Shown: piece by piece, positions 51,901 to 55,500 of the stretch
How the letters are laid out: the number at the start of each line of letters is the position of its first letter
Numbering within the stretch: position 1 is the stretch's first letter
NCBI GenBank assembly: GCA_903813345.2
Contig: CAIIXF020000006.1
Location: 27,723,936 to 27,787,935, forward strand
Length of the DNA stretch: 64,000 bases
Source of the DNA: Owenia fusiformis
Lineage: Eukaryota; Annelida; Polychaeta; Sabellida; Oweniidae
Direction: 5' to 3'
Translations under genes and position numbers: made by a program
Notes under the pieces: generated by a model
Databases searched by the model: none
What the model saw: the letters and a program-made list of their open reading frames with translations, nothing else
Told to the model about the DNA's origin: nothing

Positions 51901-52196
51901 GGGGGTTAGATTTTCATATGATCAGTTCAACTTTATGTTCTGGTGCCTTTGGCTTAGATAGAGGTAGAACTAACGTATTCAAGATAAAACAAGCTACATG
52001 CATTTCACTTGTCAAATAAAATTATAACTGAAAAAGCAGAGCAAAAATATCATGCAAAAATTTGACCCCATATTTCACAGCTTTGTGATACGATTTACGA
52101 AACAAAAAATATAACCTTACCTGGATAGAATTCTTCAGAATAGATTCCTGGTAGTGACAGTAAGAAAACTGCCAGAAGGAAAGGGGAAATCATCAT
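6743..52196 (-). CDS. NPDC1: NPDC1-like single-pass membrane protein gene, six exons in window, 3' end missing
   Basis: Joined minus-strand exons are 52196-52121, 38943-38764, 25398-25324, 24842-24525, 21636-21570 and 6910-6743. All have GT...AG borders and compatible phases (1,1,1,1,2), giving 884 coding bases (294 codons plus 2). Seen: signal peptide about residues 1-20, six cysteines at 46-80, a short charged helix at 86-110, an acidic Pro/Lys/Glu linker at 111-212, a membrane helix about 213-236, and a cytoplasmic tail with KLAQSAQMYHYQHQKQQ. That tail motif and the order Cys-rich/linker/membrane/tail are those of the NPDC1 family (Cab-1 in insects), proteins linked to neural differentiation and vesicular compartments; the human protein is about 325 residues. 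The acidic C-terminal block expected after the tail motif was not found between 1 and 6742, so it should lie left of the window. The gene spans more than 45 kb. Function in this animal is inferred from family only. Confidence 0.9.
6940..7625. repeat. AATGTAATGC-type satellite
   Basis: Imperfect 5-bp-based repeats (aatgt, aatgc) at 6940-6975 and densely at 7225-7625, just upstream of the NPDC1-like exon 6 acceptor. The minus-strand 133-codon ORF is a translation of it. Confidence 0.9.
8484..8617. mobile_element. Family C MITE, right part
   Basis: aggtgttcacatttcaaggt, aaaaagtgttcacattgaga, tacaggtttcactgta. The left end is replaced by a family L fragment. Confidence 0.65.
8968..9373. mobile_element. 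406-bp palindromic foldback element, 5-bp TSD
   Basis: Two arms of about 200 bp run from CACGCGATACTAACTTCG to its reverse complement and meet near 9172 at the perfect inverted pair ggtccccagctgt / acagctggggacc. aaagt flanks both sides (8963-8967, 9374-9378). Arms are similar but not identical, so it is an old hairpin. A 62-codon ORF inside (9019-9207) is only the arm read through. Confidence 0.85.
9770..9894. mobile_element. Family C MITE, right part
   Basis: gtgttcagattggcataagt, gagaggtgttcagattagag, gattttactgta. Confidence 0.65.
11000..11690 (+). mobile_element. GGACGGAC-tailed dispersed element
   Basis: Ends with a (GGAC)-rich tract (11602-11650), then cccataggctcactgtgtga. It holds ttttttgacgtcaaatatct and repeated tcaaaggtca-type words upstream (10870-11000). 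The layout is like the GGACGG-tract repeats of molluscan genomes. The left limit is approximate. Confidence 0.4.
12312..12475 (+). mobile_element. Family A MITE copy
   Basis: Runs from gcattaacatgcaaaatgtc, via ccatttgttacagacactga and cacaaaaaagttgg, to caatatgtcaccacttgtgg and tggtgacat. The ends (atgtcac... / ...gtgacat) are inverted. Confidence 0.75.
13145..13235 (+). repeat. Short direct duplication, about 40 bp x 2
   Basis: cctccaaatgtgaggtatat and cccccaaatgtgaggtatat, each followed by a gggg-atagaatgc block. Confidence 0.8.
13628..13675 (+). repeat. TTG/TTA trinucleotide microsatellite
   Basis: Run of ttgttattattgttgttgtt, imperfect. Confidence 0.85.
14395..14730 (+). mobile_element. 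Non-autonomous element with CCAAT/CRE front and hairpin end
   Basis: Same layout as 15850-16400. CTGATTGGTCAAGG and TGACGTCATAACCAATCA lie around 14447-14485, then a short ATG frame (MVLSDQSTSS, 14564-14596). A 110-bp hairpin follows (14615-14725) with arms tatgtcactatcgtgg... and ...ccacgatagtgacata. The two hairpins are alike in layout but not closely alike in sequence. Confidence 0.5.
14923..15322. mobile_element. MITE with 28-bp inverted ends and an internal direct duplication
   Basis: The ends contain aggacgattctcggtttgga and its complement tccaaaccgagaatcgtcct (14926 and 15297). Two direct internal copies (about 14955-15105 and 15148-15285) share attacccaaattaaa and gaagcagggataa. Confidence 0.7.
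15850..16400 (+). mobile_element. Non-autonomous element: CCAAT/CRE front, truncated Crypton-like ORF, terminal hairpin
   Basis: Promoter-like front: ATTGG (reverse CCAAT) near 15890, TGACGTCAT near 15973, then the ATG at 15995. The back end is a 130-bp hairpin (16267-16396) with arms acaattatagacctctcc... and ...ggagaggtcaataattgt and a small loop around gacctacgg. Outer limits are approximate; no target duplication was identified. Confidence 0.55.
15995..16261 (+). pseudogene. Truncated Crypton/DUF3504-like N-terminal reading frame
   Basis: An 88-codon ORF starts MAAASTSRFKNVEDEDIISL then LESKDSQNTKKNLKLCTKLL and continues to ADILKYNMN before losing the family pattern and stopping. The SRF..V..EDI..LL..KDS.NTKK pattern followed by a helical segment is seen at the N-terminus of Crypton-type tyrosine recombinase and DUF3504 proteins. 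Those proteins run to several hundred residues with a catalytic R...HxxR...Y domain that is absent here. The frame runs directly into a hairpin (16267-16396), so it is the 5' end of an internally deleted element, not a working recombinase. Family assignment is by pattern recall and is moderate. Confidence 0.5.
17155..17310 (+). repeat. GGTATAAGAGGGG repeat, about 5 units
   Basis: Units of about 27 bp based on atcgtatatggtataagagg, after a G run. The same repeat occurs at 19060-19240. Confidence 0.85.
17755..18443. mobile_element. Foldback element, about 690 bp
   Basis: Left arm ggaccacggaaggtatcgca through catggaaggtgcaaacaccc (17755-17915) is the imperfect reverse complement of 18245-18443 (ttgcaccttccctgtctcaa to tgcaataccatccatggtcc). 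The middle is unique sequence. No target duplication was found. The ORF at 18196-18387 overlaps an arm and is not a gene. Confidence 0.7.
18840..18906. mobile_element. Family D2 fragment
   Basis: cacaatcgcacccccctgac and aactggctacgcccctg match the right end of 39964-40149. Confidence 0.5.
19060..19245 (+). repeat. GGTATAAGAGGGG repeat, second locus
   Basis: Units based on atattgtatatggtataaga, ended by a C run (ccccctatacacccccccc). The G run at 17159 and this C run could be the two ends of one type of element. Confidence 0.85.
19948..20145 (+). mobile_element. Family K MITE
   Basis: gatctccccaggattttttc to taatgctggggaga, the clearest copy, matching 2314-2511 in reverse. Confidence 0.75.
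20441..20572. mobile_element. Family C-type MITE, left part
   Basis: tacagtaaaacctcagtgaa followed by catctctctctaatgaacac. The right end is lost before the family D element at 20600. Confidence 0.6.
20600..20784. mobile_element. Family D MITE (aggccc-tagcca ends, C-run rich)
   Basis: aggcccctagccaggatttg at the left and tggctccgggcct at the right are inverted. The interior has tcacatttgacaattttggc and aaaactgcatgattttgaaa. Confidence 0.75.
21570..21636 (-). CDS. NPDC1: NPDC1-like exon 5: transmembrane helix
   Basis: 67 bases, phase 1 in and phase 2 out, acceptor tgttgttatag and donor gtgagt. It encodes AIIAGCSVAGVVGLVVAGMC then WFR. Small residues (Gly, Ala) and Val dominate, with a Cys-Trp-Phe-Arg stop-transfer end much like the C-W-C-R end of the mammalian NPDC1 helix. 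With the SNVYMI end of exon 4 the hydrophobic run is about 24 residues. The exon is too short to be found by ORF length alone and is supported by phase, splice sites and family position. Confidence 0.85.
21637..24524 (-). other. NPDC1-like intron 4, 2.9 kb
   Basis: Unique AT-rich sequence up to the 40-bp minisatellite at 24040. A G run occurs at 23359. No exon seen. Confidence 0.65.
24040..24515 (-). repeat. 40-bp minisatellite, about 11 copies
   Basis: Unit cagtcccctttgaacagtat, tgtaaattaaaagtttagca. It ends about 10 bp from the exon 4 donor of the NPDC1-like gene. Confidence 0.95.
24525..24842 (-). CDS. NPDC1: NPDC1-like exon 4: acidic linker and entry to membrane helix
   Basis: 318 bases, phase 1 to phase 1, acceptor gacttccag and donor ATAG|gttcgt, a weaker donor than the others. 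Residues 111-216 are low complexity, rich in Asp, Glu, Lys, Pro and Asn (for example GDDKKAPKGEDPKESDTPKG), then SNVYMI leads into the membrane segment. It is an extended extracellular or lumenal stalk, probably disordered and rich in Ser/Thr for modification. The minisatellite at 24040-24515 begins within 15 bases of the donor. The linker shows no close similarity to the vertebrate linker, as expected for a fast-evolving spacer. Confidence 0.85.
24843..25323 (-). other. NPDC1-like intron 3, 481 bp
   Basis: The shortest intron seen; about 150 bp is a family A MITE. Confidence 0.7.
24915..25062 (+). mobile_element. Family A MITE copy in NPDC1-like intron 3
   Basis: Same blocks: cttaacatgcaaaatgtcac, ccatttgttacagatgc, aaaaaaagttggagactaac, aatatgtcaccacttctggt. 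It lies about 75 bp upstream of the exon 4 acceptor. Confidence 0.75.
25324..25398 (-). CDS. NPDC1: NPDC1-like exon 3: short charged helix
   Basis: 75 bases, phase 1 to phase 1, acceptor tttttacttacag and donor gtaagat. It encodes AEPNIPNFAKLQDKIINEIV and a further SRRLR. It corresponds to the short conserved helix (L-x-D-x-I pattern) that follows the Cys-rich segment in NPDC1. The acceptor is only about 20 bases from the 21-bp minisatellite at 25418-25840. Confidence 0.82.
25418..25840 (-). repeat. 21-bp minisatellite, about 20 copies
   Basis: Unit tgaaatattacaatagttt(a/g)a. It starts about 20 bp from the exon 3 acceptor of the NPDC1-like gene. The ORFs across it on both strands are repeat translations. 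Confidence 0.95.
26369..26535. mobile_element. Family C-type MITE, GTTCTACTT variant
   Basis: tacagtaaagcctgtctcaa to ttacaggtttcgatgta, with gttctacttacacaggtgtt inside. Close in layout to 4055-4226. Confidence 0.7.
27400..27690 (+). mobile_element. Possible older family B-like fragment
   Basis: It contains aaccaatcagagag near 27468 and, at the right, ctgaaagagtgaagacgaag followed by cttttaagaag, the most conserved block of family B. The middle is unrelated or strongly diverged. Confidence 0.3.
28020..28162 (+). mobile_element. Family A MITE copy
   Basis: Blocks: ggcattaagatgcaaaatgt, cactgaccaccaaacaccca, cacaaaaagttggagacttc, tgtcgaggtgacat. It is followed at once by the 28185-29509 element. 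Confidence 0.75.
28185..29509. mobile_element. 1.3 kb element of TTTTGGTCTA / AGGTCTA subrepeats with short inverted ends
   Basis: Ends CCCAGCCTATCGTCAGG and CCTGATGATAGGCTGGG are inverted repeats with one mismatch. The interior has many variants of TTTTGGTCTA(TA)CGCCT and AGGTCTAGACCT in both orientations (28230, 28257, 28448, 29130, 29243, 29325, 29471 among others) around an AT-rich core (about 28620-29090). No ORF. No clear target duplication; flanks read gatact and gatatt. The superfamily is not recognised. It abuts the family A MITE at 28020-28162. Confidence 0.65.
30322..30394 (+). pseudogene. Candidate first exon of a histone-fold (CHRAC1/POLE3-like) gene, with a frameshift
   Basis: ATGGCGGACGTC starts after an ETS-type ACTTCCGG motif (30303-30310). 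In frame it reads MADVEGEKMTKN then stop at 30358. One base out of frame, from 30345, the sequence reads DDKELEDFPLPLSIVIR up to a good donor (AG|gtatgtgc at 30395). MADV...KD...LPLS is like the N-terminus of CHRAC1, and LPxxxxxR like POLE3. A single-base indel therefore separates start and body: sequencing error, a broken gene, or chance. No second exon was found in the following intron sequence. It lies on the opposite strand inside an NPDC1-like intron. Confidence 0.3.
31030..31370 (+). mobile_element. Family J element, second copy
   Basis: Shares the order agccatttt...attcagctgccatcttgaa, aaatttgaatcaaatctgtc, ttgagttat, gacagacggatgaacagatg and ggatggcttttctatatccc with 44560-44945. Ends are less clear than in the other copy. 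Confidence 0.55.
32120..34571. mobile_element. GCGGGA-rich element with CAGTACTGTCAA-like ends, carrying a nested foldback element
   Basis: The left end CAGTACTGTCAA (32120) and right end TTGACAGCTCTG (34571) are imperfect inverted repeats followed inward by repeated gcgggattt / gcgggacatt motifs, seen twice in tandem at 32146-32485 and again at 34445-34558. The interior from 32490 to 33420 shows no reading frame or known domain. The foldback element 33433-34155 sits inside. Treating the two ends as one element is an inference. Confidence 0.5.
33433..34155. mobile_element. Foldback element, 723 bp, about 115-bp inverted ends, 10-bp TSD
   Basis: Starts GGGTTTGTAGA and ends TCTACAAACCC. It is flanked by tttctagata at 33423-33432 and 34156-34165. 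The arms carry gggtaccgggtagtaaatcc and its reverse complement. A second, inner inverted repeat (cctggctacggcaatgacat near 33731-33750 and atgtcataggcgtagccagg near 33988-34007) matches the end motif of family D. No coding capacity. A 10-bp duplication fits Mutator-like or foldback elements (inference). Confidence 0.85.
35808..36460 (+). repeat. 128-bp tandem duplication, second copy interrupted by a family B MITE
   Basis: Copy 1 (about 35808-35935) runs gacaagtaaactaagtgcc to caacataggtgtttt. Copy 2 begins at 35936, is split after gtttttgaaaaag by the MITE at 36015-36392, and resumes ttgaaaaagcaaatatttc to 36455. Copy 1 therefore shows the intact empty site. Confidence 0.9.
36015..36392 (+). 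mobile_element. Family B MITE copy 1 (378 bp, 9-bp TSD)
   Basis: Ends are TACCCTGCGTGCAGAG and GAATGCAAAGGGTA, a 6-bp perfect and longer imperfect inverted repeat. It is flanked by ttgaaaaag at 36006-36014 and 36393-36401. The interior holds two CCAAT motifs, GACGTCAG, a TATA-like catatataga, a small GTCGG...CCGAC stem and the motif GAGTGAAGACGAAGC. No coding capacity. The 9-bp target duplication points to the Mutator-like superfamily (inference). Confidence 0.9.
38764..38943 (-). CDS. NPDC1: NPDC1-like exon 2: cysteine-rich extracellular segment
   Basis: 180 bases, phase 1 to phase 1, acceptor ctacacag and donor gtatgc. It encodes residues 26-85 with six cysteines (46, 52, 60, 66, 69, 80), including the CGACFKGYQE stretch that resembles the C-G-x-C-x-x-x-x-E block of NPDC1 proteins. 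The spacing does not fit EGF or other common Cys modules. The six cysteines presumably form three disulphides in the lumen or outside the cell. Flanks show no tandem repeats, unlike exons 3 and 4. Confidence 0.88.
39964..40149. mobile_element. Family D2 MITE (cgtagccaggggg / ctggctacgcccctg ends)
   Basis: taggcgtagccagggggtcc to tgaaacctggctacgcccct. The interior gcttttaaaatgctttttatt-like block is shared with the inside of the foldback element near 33625-33670. Confidence 0.65.
40722..40975. mobile_element. Family C element split by a nested family A MITE (about 40810-40935)
   Basis: The outer parts (aaaagtgttcagattggcag ... aaaaagtgttcacattggat) are family C. Between them gatattaacatgtaaaatgt to caatatgtcaacta is family A. 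The nesting gives relative age: A inserted after C. Confidence 0.6.
40990..41170 (+). repeat. 20-bp minisatellite, about 9 copies
   Basis: Unit gtatatattacaatatgtac(a), imperfect. Confidence 0.95.
41258..41738. mobile_element. MITE family L, 481 bp, TTAATTTGGCG inverted ends
   Basis: Ends TACTGTAGATTGGGTTAATT and, reversed, TACGGTAGGTTGGCTTAATT, each followed by TGGCG. Internal subterminal TTTAATTTGGCG repeats occur. A fragment of the same family (aatttggcggccgttttaat) lies at about 8363-8393. Confidence 0.7.
41852..42030. mobile_element. Family C MITE
   Basis: aaccagaacatccgtacacc, aacacctctcaattgtgaac, ttagccaggctttactgcgt. Confidence 0.6.
42072..42165 (-). mobile_element. Family K fragment
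   Basis: atattttgaccaatttcggt and tgagaaaaatcctggggaga. The left half is missing. Confidence 0.55.
42681..42800. mobile_element. Family C MITE, left part
   Basis: accagtgaaacctatatata, gaacatctctctcttgtgaa, cacctgtcaatgtgaacacc. Confidence 0.6.
44410..44959. mobile_element. Family J element with ATCCCACCGAAC ends and a GGACGGAC tract
   Basis: ATCCCACCGAAC at the left is repeated inverted at the right (GTTCGGTGGGAT, 44948-44959). The interior has two copies of cataaaatttgaaccaaatc...gagttatc and a gacagacagacggacggacg tract before ggatggcttctctatatccc. The minus-strand 130-codon ORF at 44147-44539 partly overlaps this repeat and is not supported. Confidence 0.6.
46086..46463 (+). mobile_element. 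Family B MITE copy 2 (378 bp, 9-bp TSD)
   Basis: Flanked by tttgacaaa at 46077-46085 and 46464-46472. It is nearly identical to the copy at 36015, with the same length, TGACGTCAG intact and the TATA-like motif present. The near identity suggests recent spread. Confidence 0.9.
47880..48130 (-). mobile_element. tRNA-derived SINE
   Basis: On the minus strand from about 48130 the sequence reads gtcgccgagttggcctagtg, with A box TGGCCTAGTGG (48120-48110) and B box GGTTCAAACCC (48077-48067). The putative acceptor halves do not pair, so this is a SINE head and not a tRNA gene. The unrelated body runs left to about 47880; its end is not defined. Confidence 0.7.
48483..48687 (+). mobile_element. Family B relative, internally deleted and diverged
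   Basis: The right part (aacgtcagaggaaatgac to gcaaattgaaaagggta) follows the family B right half with many changes, including ggctcggtgagttcag and gtgaagatgaagctctc. The left end TACCCT at 48483 is followed by only a short stretch. No 9-bp duplication remains. Confidence 0.55.
48724..48914. mobile_element. Family D MITE, opposite orientation
   Basis: aggcccgtagccagggggtg to atgctggctataggcctg, with aaaatcatgcagtt and gtgatttttggccaaatttg inside. Confidence 0.75.
49663..51387. repeat. 1.7 kb C-rich tandem element, about 4-5 units of 270-430 bp
   Basis: gaaagcaccaaatagc recurs near 49823, 50145, 50430, 50703 and 51138, and catcatcaaatagc near 49950 and 50270 with weaker copies at 50515 and 50823. 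Each unit has a C run, an A run, and ccacccctcacaccc. Outer words cagggccgtcagatgggggg and tcttacgggcctg resemble family D ends, so this may be a family D element with an amplified interior. ORFs here are repeat translations. Confidence 0.7.
52121..52196 (-). CDS. NPDC1: NPDC1-like exon 1: start codon and signal peptide
   Basis: The exon reads MMISPFLLAVFLLSLPGIYS followed by EEFYP, a typical signal peptide with a hydrophobic core and likely cleavage after YS. Two consecutive ATG codons occur at 52196 and 52193; the first has A at -3 and was taken as the start. The exon ends in phase 1 at CCAG|gtaagg. A three-codon upstream ORF (ATG GAT ATG TAA, 52228-52217 on the minus strand) lies just upstream and would be in the 5' leader if transcription starts beyond it. 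Confidence 0.88.
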
Positions 52197-52500
52197 AATA
52201 CGGCGGGGCCAAAATTTTACATATCCATTTTTGTTTTCTTTACCAAATCTCGAGTGACGTCAATTAGTAATTCGAGATTTTACGAGAGTGGGTGATTTAA
52301 GACCCCTGAGTATATCACGGACATTGCAATGTGGTCAAAATACTTCAGTTTCAAAAAAATATGTTCAAATGATGATTGATATACTTATTTACATAAATTG
52401 ATAGCAATCTGTTGTTTTTGCACCACGCATCACCTGGACTAAGTAGTTTTTGAAGTGAATACAAAACTTTGATAATTGTTAATATTACAAGAGGTCTGCA
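52197..52500. promoter_or_regulatory. Probable bidirectional promoter between the NPDC1-like and DOK-like genes
   Basis: The two start codons face away from each other with 304 bp between. The interval holds a perfect CRE palindrome (52255-52262) inside a wider inverted repeat (aaatctcga / tcgagattt, about 52246-52278). No clear TATA box is placed for either gene; gagtatatca near 52301 is a weak candidate. Transcription start sites cannot be read from sequence. Confidence 0.6.
52255..52262. promoter_or_regulatory. CRE octamer TGACGTCA
   Basis: A perfect palindromic cAMP-response element lies about 60 bp upstream of the NPDC1-like ATG and 240 bp upstream of the DOK-like ATG. The motif is the known CREB/ATF site; use here is inferred. 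Confidence 0.55.
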
Positions 52501-52530
52501 ATGGCAGCAAAGTCAGAACTCTTATATGAG
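52501..52530 (+). CDS. DOK-like exon 1: start codon
   Basis: ATG with a strong context (G at -3, G at +4) encodes MAAKSELLYE, then a perfect gtaagt donor at 52531. The reading joins in phase 0 to 58041. It is only 30 coding bases and is supported by the start context, the donor and the fit to the PH domain that follows. Confidence 0.75.
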
Positions 52531-55500
52531 GTAAGTTAAATTGATCTTATAATACAACTATGTGTGTAATCGTTCTAGGAATTCGACACAATATTAATGA
52601 AATAATTATGTATGTGATGATAAATTTTTAGGCGAATTAATGGCTTCTTTGGGTGGCCTATTCAACTTGTAAATGTCAGAAAAGTTCTGAAAGTTTTAAA
52701 AGTTCCAAGAAATCAACAGGCTGTTGTTATTGCAAAATTCCACCTCAGTTTTTCATTGTAGTGCAAAGTTTGTGATGTAAGTTGACTGTTATTCATTATT
52801 TATTTGAGGGGATGTATACACTTATACTATATTCTTCTTGGCAAAATTTGCTGAACAAACCTGTCACAGGAAGTTGTGTCAAGTTCTATTTGGTCTAGTC
52901 AAGTGAACTCGACTTAATGTTGTTGTTTCACGTTTCTTTTTGACGATTTGGATATTTGTTTTTTATTTTCGTTTTCAACATTTGCGTCGAGGATATTAAG
53001 GCCCGTATATTGCGGTAAATGCTTTTCTGCCCTCTATGCCCAACAAAAGTTACACAGATAAGATAATGGATCCAATGCTTCAACTAGAATGTATTAAATC
53101 TTACCTTAAACACAGGAAACACTTGATAATTGAAGAAATGTAATCATTTTCGTATATGTTTGAACCAATTTCCAATATGGCTCTCAAGGTCACTCAAGGT
53201 CACTGAATACAGTCTAAATAAGAAACCATGCAACCAAAACGAAATCGTAATTATTTATTACCAACATATCTGTTTTCGGTTTCTTCACCCTCCTTGGTGT
53301 CTGAGAAGGCGATTCAATTGTCATAAGACGATGATAAACTTTCTCGAGTTGAAATCTCGATCTCAATATGGCTGCCGTAATTTATTGTAATTTCGTTTTT
53401 CGCTTCACCTAGAGTTTTACTTTTACACAATCATTACCCAGAATGCATCTACACATGGAGAAAAAATTTGTTTCTAGAAAAATTCTTATACTTCTTCAAT
53501 TATCAAGCGTTTGACGTGTGTAAGGTAGGATTAAATACATTATCGACGAAGAGCATATTCTAATACATAATTTGTGTGATTTTGGTTGCCTAAACAGGCC
53601 AGGAAAGCATTTCCCTCAATTTACAACCGGGAAGTGTGTACGACCCTAGACTAGTATGCAAGAAAATAACAAAAAATAAATATCCAAATTATCAAAAAAT
53701 AATGACAAATAAAGCATACGATGGTCGGATTTATATGACTAATTTGGTCCTTTACAGCGTTTTTTGCGTCTCTAACTGTCTCTGGACAGAGAGTGAGAAT
53801 GCCAAAAAATGATGTAAAGGACCACAAAGGACTTCATACAACTTCCTGTGATACTTGTTAGCTAGGCTAGATACTGTAAATACAAGCATATACCCCAAGG
53901 TCAATCTTTGGCTTGCTCGATATTTTACTACAAAAATAAAATGTATAAATGATGATTCTATTTCTATATAACATTCACTTTTATTGCTGCTTTCCTAGGT
54001 AAGATTTAGCATGGTCAGTTGTCATCACATTATGTCGCAGACATGTGTAAGATGTGTAGGAGACACTTCTCTTGTCCATAACAATACCAAGGGTTGGTTT
54101 CTCATTGAAAGGCTTAACTACGTAACAAAGAAATGAAATGAAAAATATTGAATAAAAAGTCATGATGACATATTTCTGTTGAACATATTAACATTGTGCA
54201 ACAGAAGTTATTGATCCGTCAACGTTAAATATAAATAAACATGATTGTATATTAGCTTTGAGTAAATAACATTTTTTATAATATTAATATGAGACCTTTA
54301 ATATGTATCTATCATTGCAAATTGATACTTACATTGTACACAATATAAATGTATTACAATTATTTAGCCACCTTACTTTTGATAGGCTGAAATAGGATTA
54401 TTTTTATTATTAGACATATTTATATTTAATAGCGTAATGCATAATAAAATAGTAATCACAGGCTTTTTAATACTTGACCATGACATGATATTTTGAAGAA
54501 TAATCTAAAACTTAAATTCTAAAACAAAACTTTCTTTTGATTATTATGTCACTAACGGATTCTTGGAATCCAAAGATTGACAAGATTAATCAAATCAGAT
54601 AAAAATGACGTTATAGAGTGACATTTCTGCGAAGCAAACTTAAAGACACAAAAACTTTTCTTCCTGGTAATAACACATACCAGATCGATCAATAAGTTCT
54701 GAGAAAAATCGTCTAAAATCATTTCCCCAGTTCATTCTTCTGTTATCTGTTGAAGTACAGACATCATATAATTCATATGGTATCATTGTTTATATTGAGG
54801 ATCTCACTTTCATTAAATAAACACACATGTAGTAATCTATATGTAGTTAGTAATGACTTTGTGGATTATATGTAAGCCACATTCTTATACAGTAAACAGT
54901 AGCTATTTATCTAGAGATCTTATTTAGCTCTTGTGTTGCCTTAGCTGTATATGCCTTCCTAGTCCTACATGTGCAATTAAAACCATAAGCTTAACATGGG
55001 GCTGATTTGCTACATTGGGTGACTAATTGAGCTTAATTGAGTTATTTTGTTGATATATGTCATTTTCTTCCTAAATGTTTACTGTATAATTATTCACTCT
55101 ATTAAATTAAAGCTTTTTTGCAAGGACTCTAGTTCTAAACTTTTTAAGTGTTGTAATTAAGGTGTTTATATTTTGAGAGTCATATAACATTACGAATCTA
55201 ATAGAGAAAAATAAAAAAAAGTCCAGTTCATGAAAGTACTAGGGCTTGATTAATAGTTTAAGACCAACATAATATGATTTTTGGTGCAAAACCACAGAGA
55301 TGGTATCAATCATGGAATTTAAAGTGTTTTAGGTCTTTGGGAATAGACAGAAAGAAATATAAGGTCTTATATTTGCCATAATTTATAGAATTGAACAGGC
55401 CTGTAGTCACTAGCCAGGATTTGTCAAGGGGGTTTCAGTGTTCATAAAATTTCCAGGGGGTTCACATTTGACAATTATGGACCAAATATGCCTAAAATTA

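Larger units (their letters stand above)
38944..52120 (-). other. NPDC1-like intron 1, 13.2 kb
   Basis: Holds MITEs A/C, D2, L, J and B, the SINE at 47880, and the 49663 C-rich array. 39050-39230 has repeated ggtaccatatggtac-like words, also seen at 6430-6500. 42980-44140, 45020-46070 and 46480-47520 show nothing identifiable. Confidence 0.65.

Noticed and set aside
53130-53390. 86-codon plus-strand ORF in DOK-like intron 1
   Set aside because: No motif, poor start context, and it lies between the arms of a possible small inverted-repeat element.
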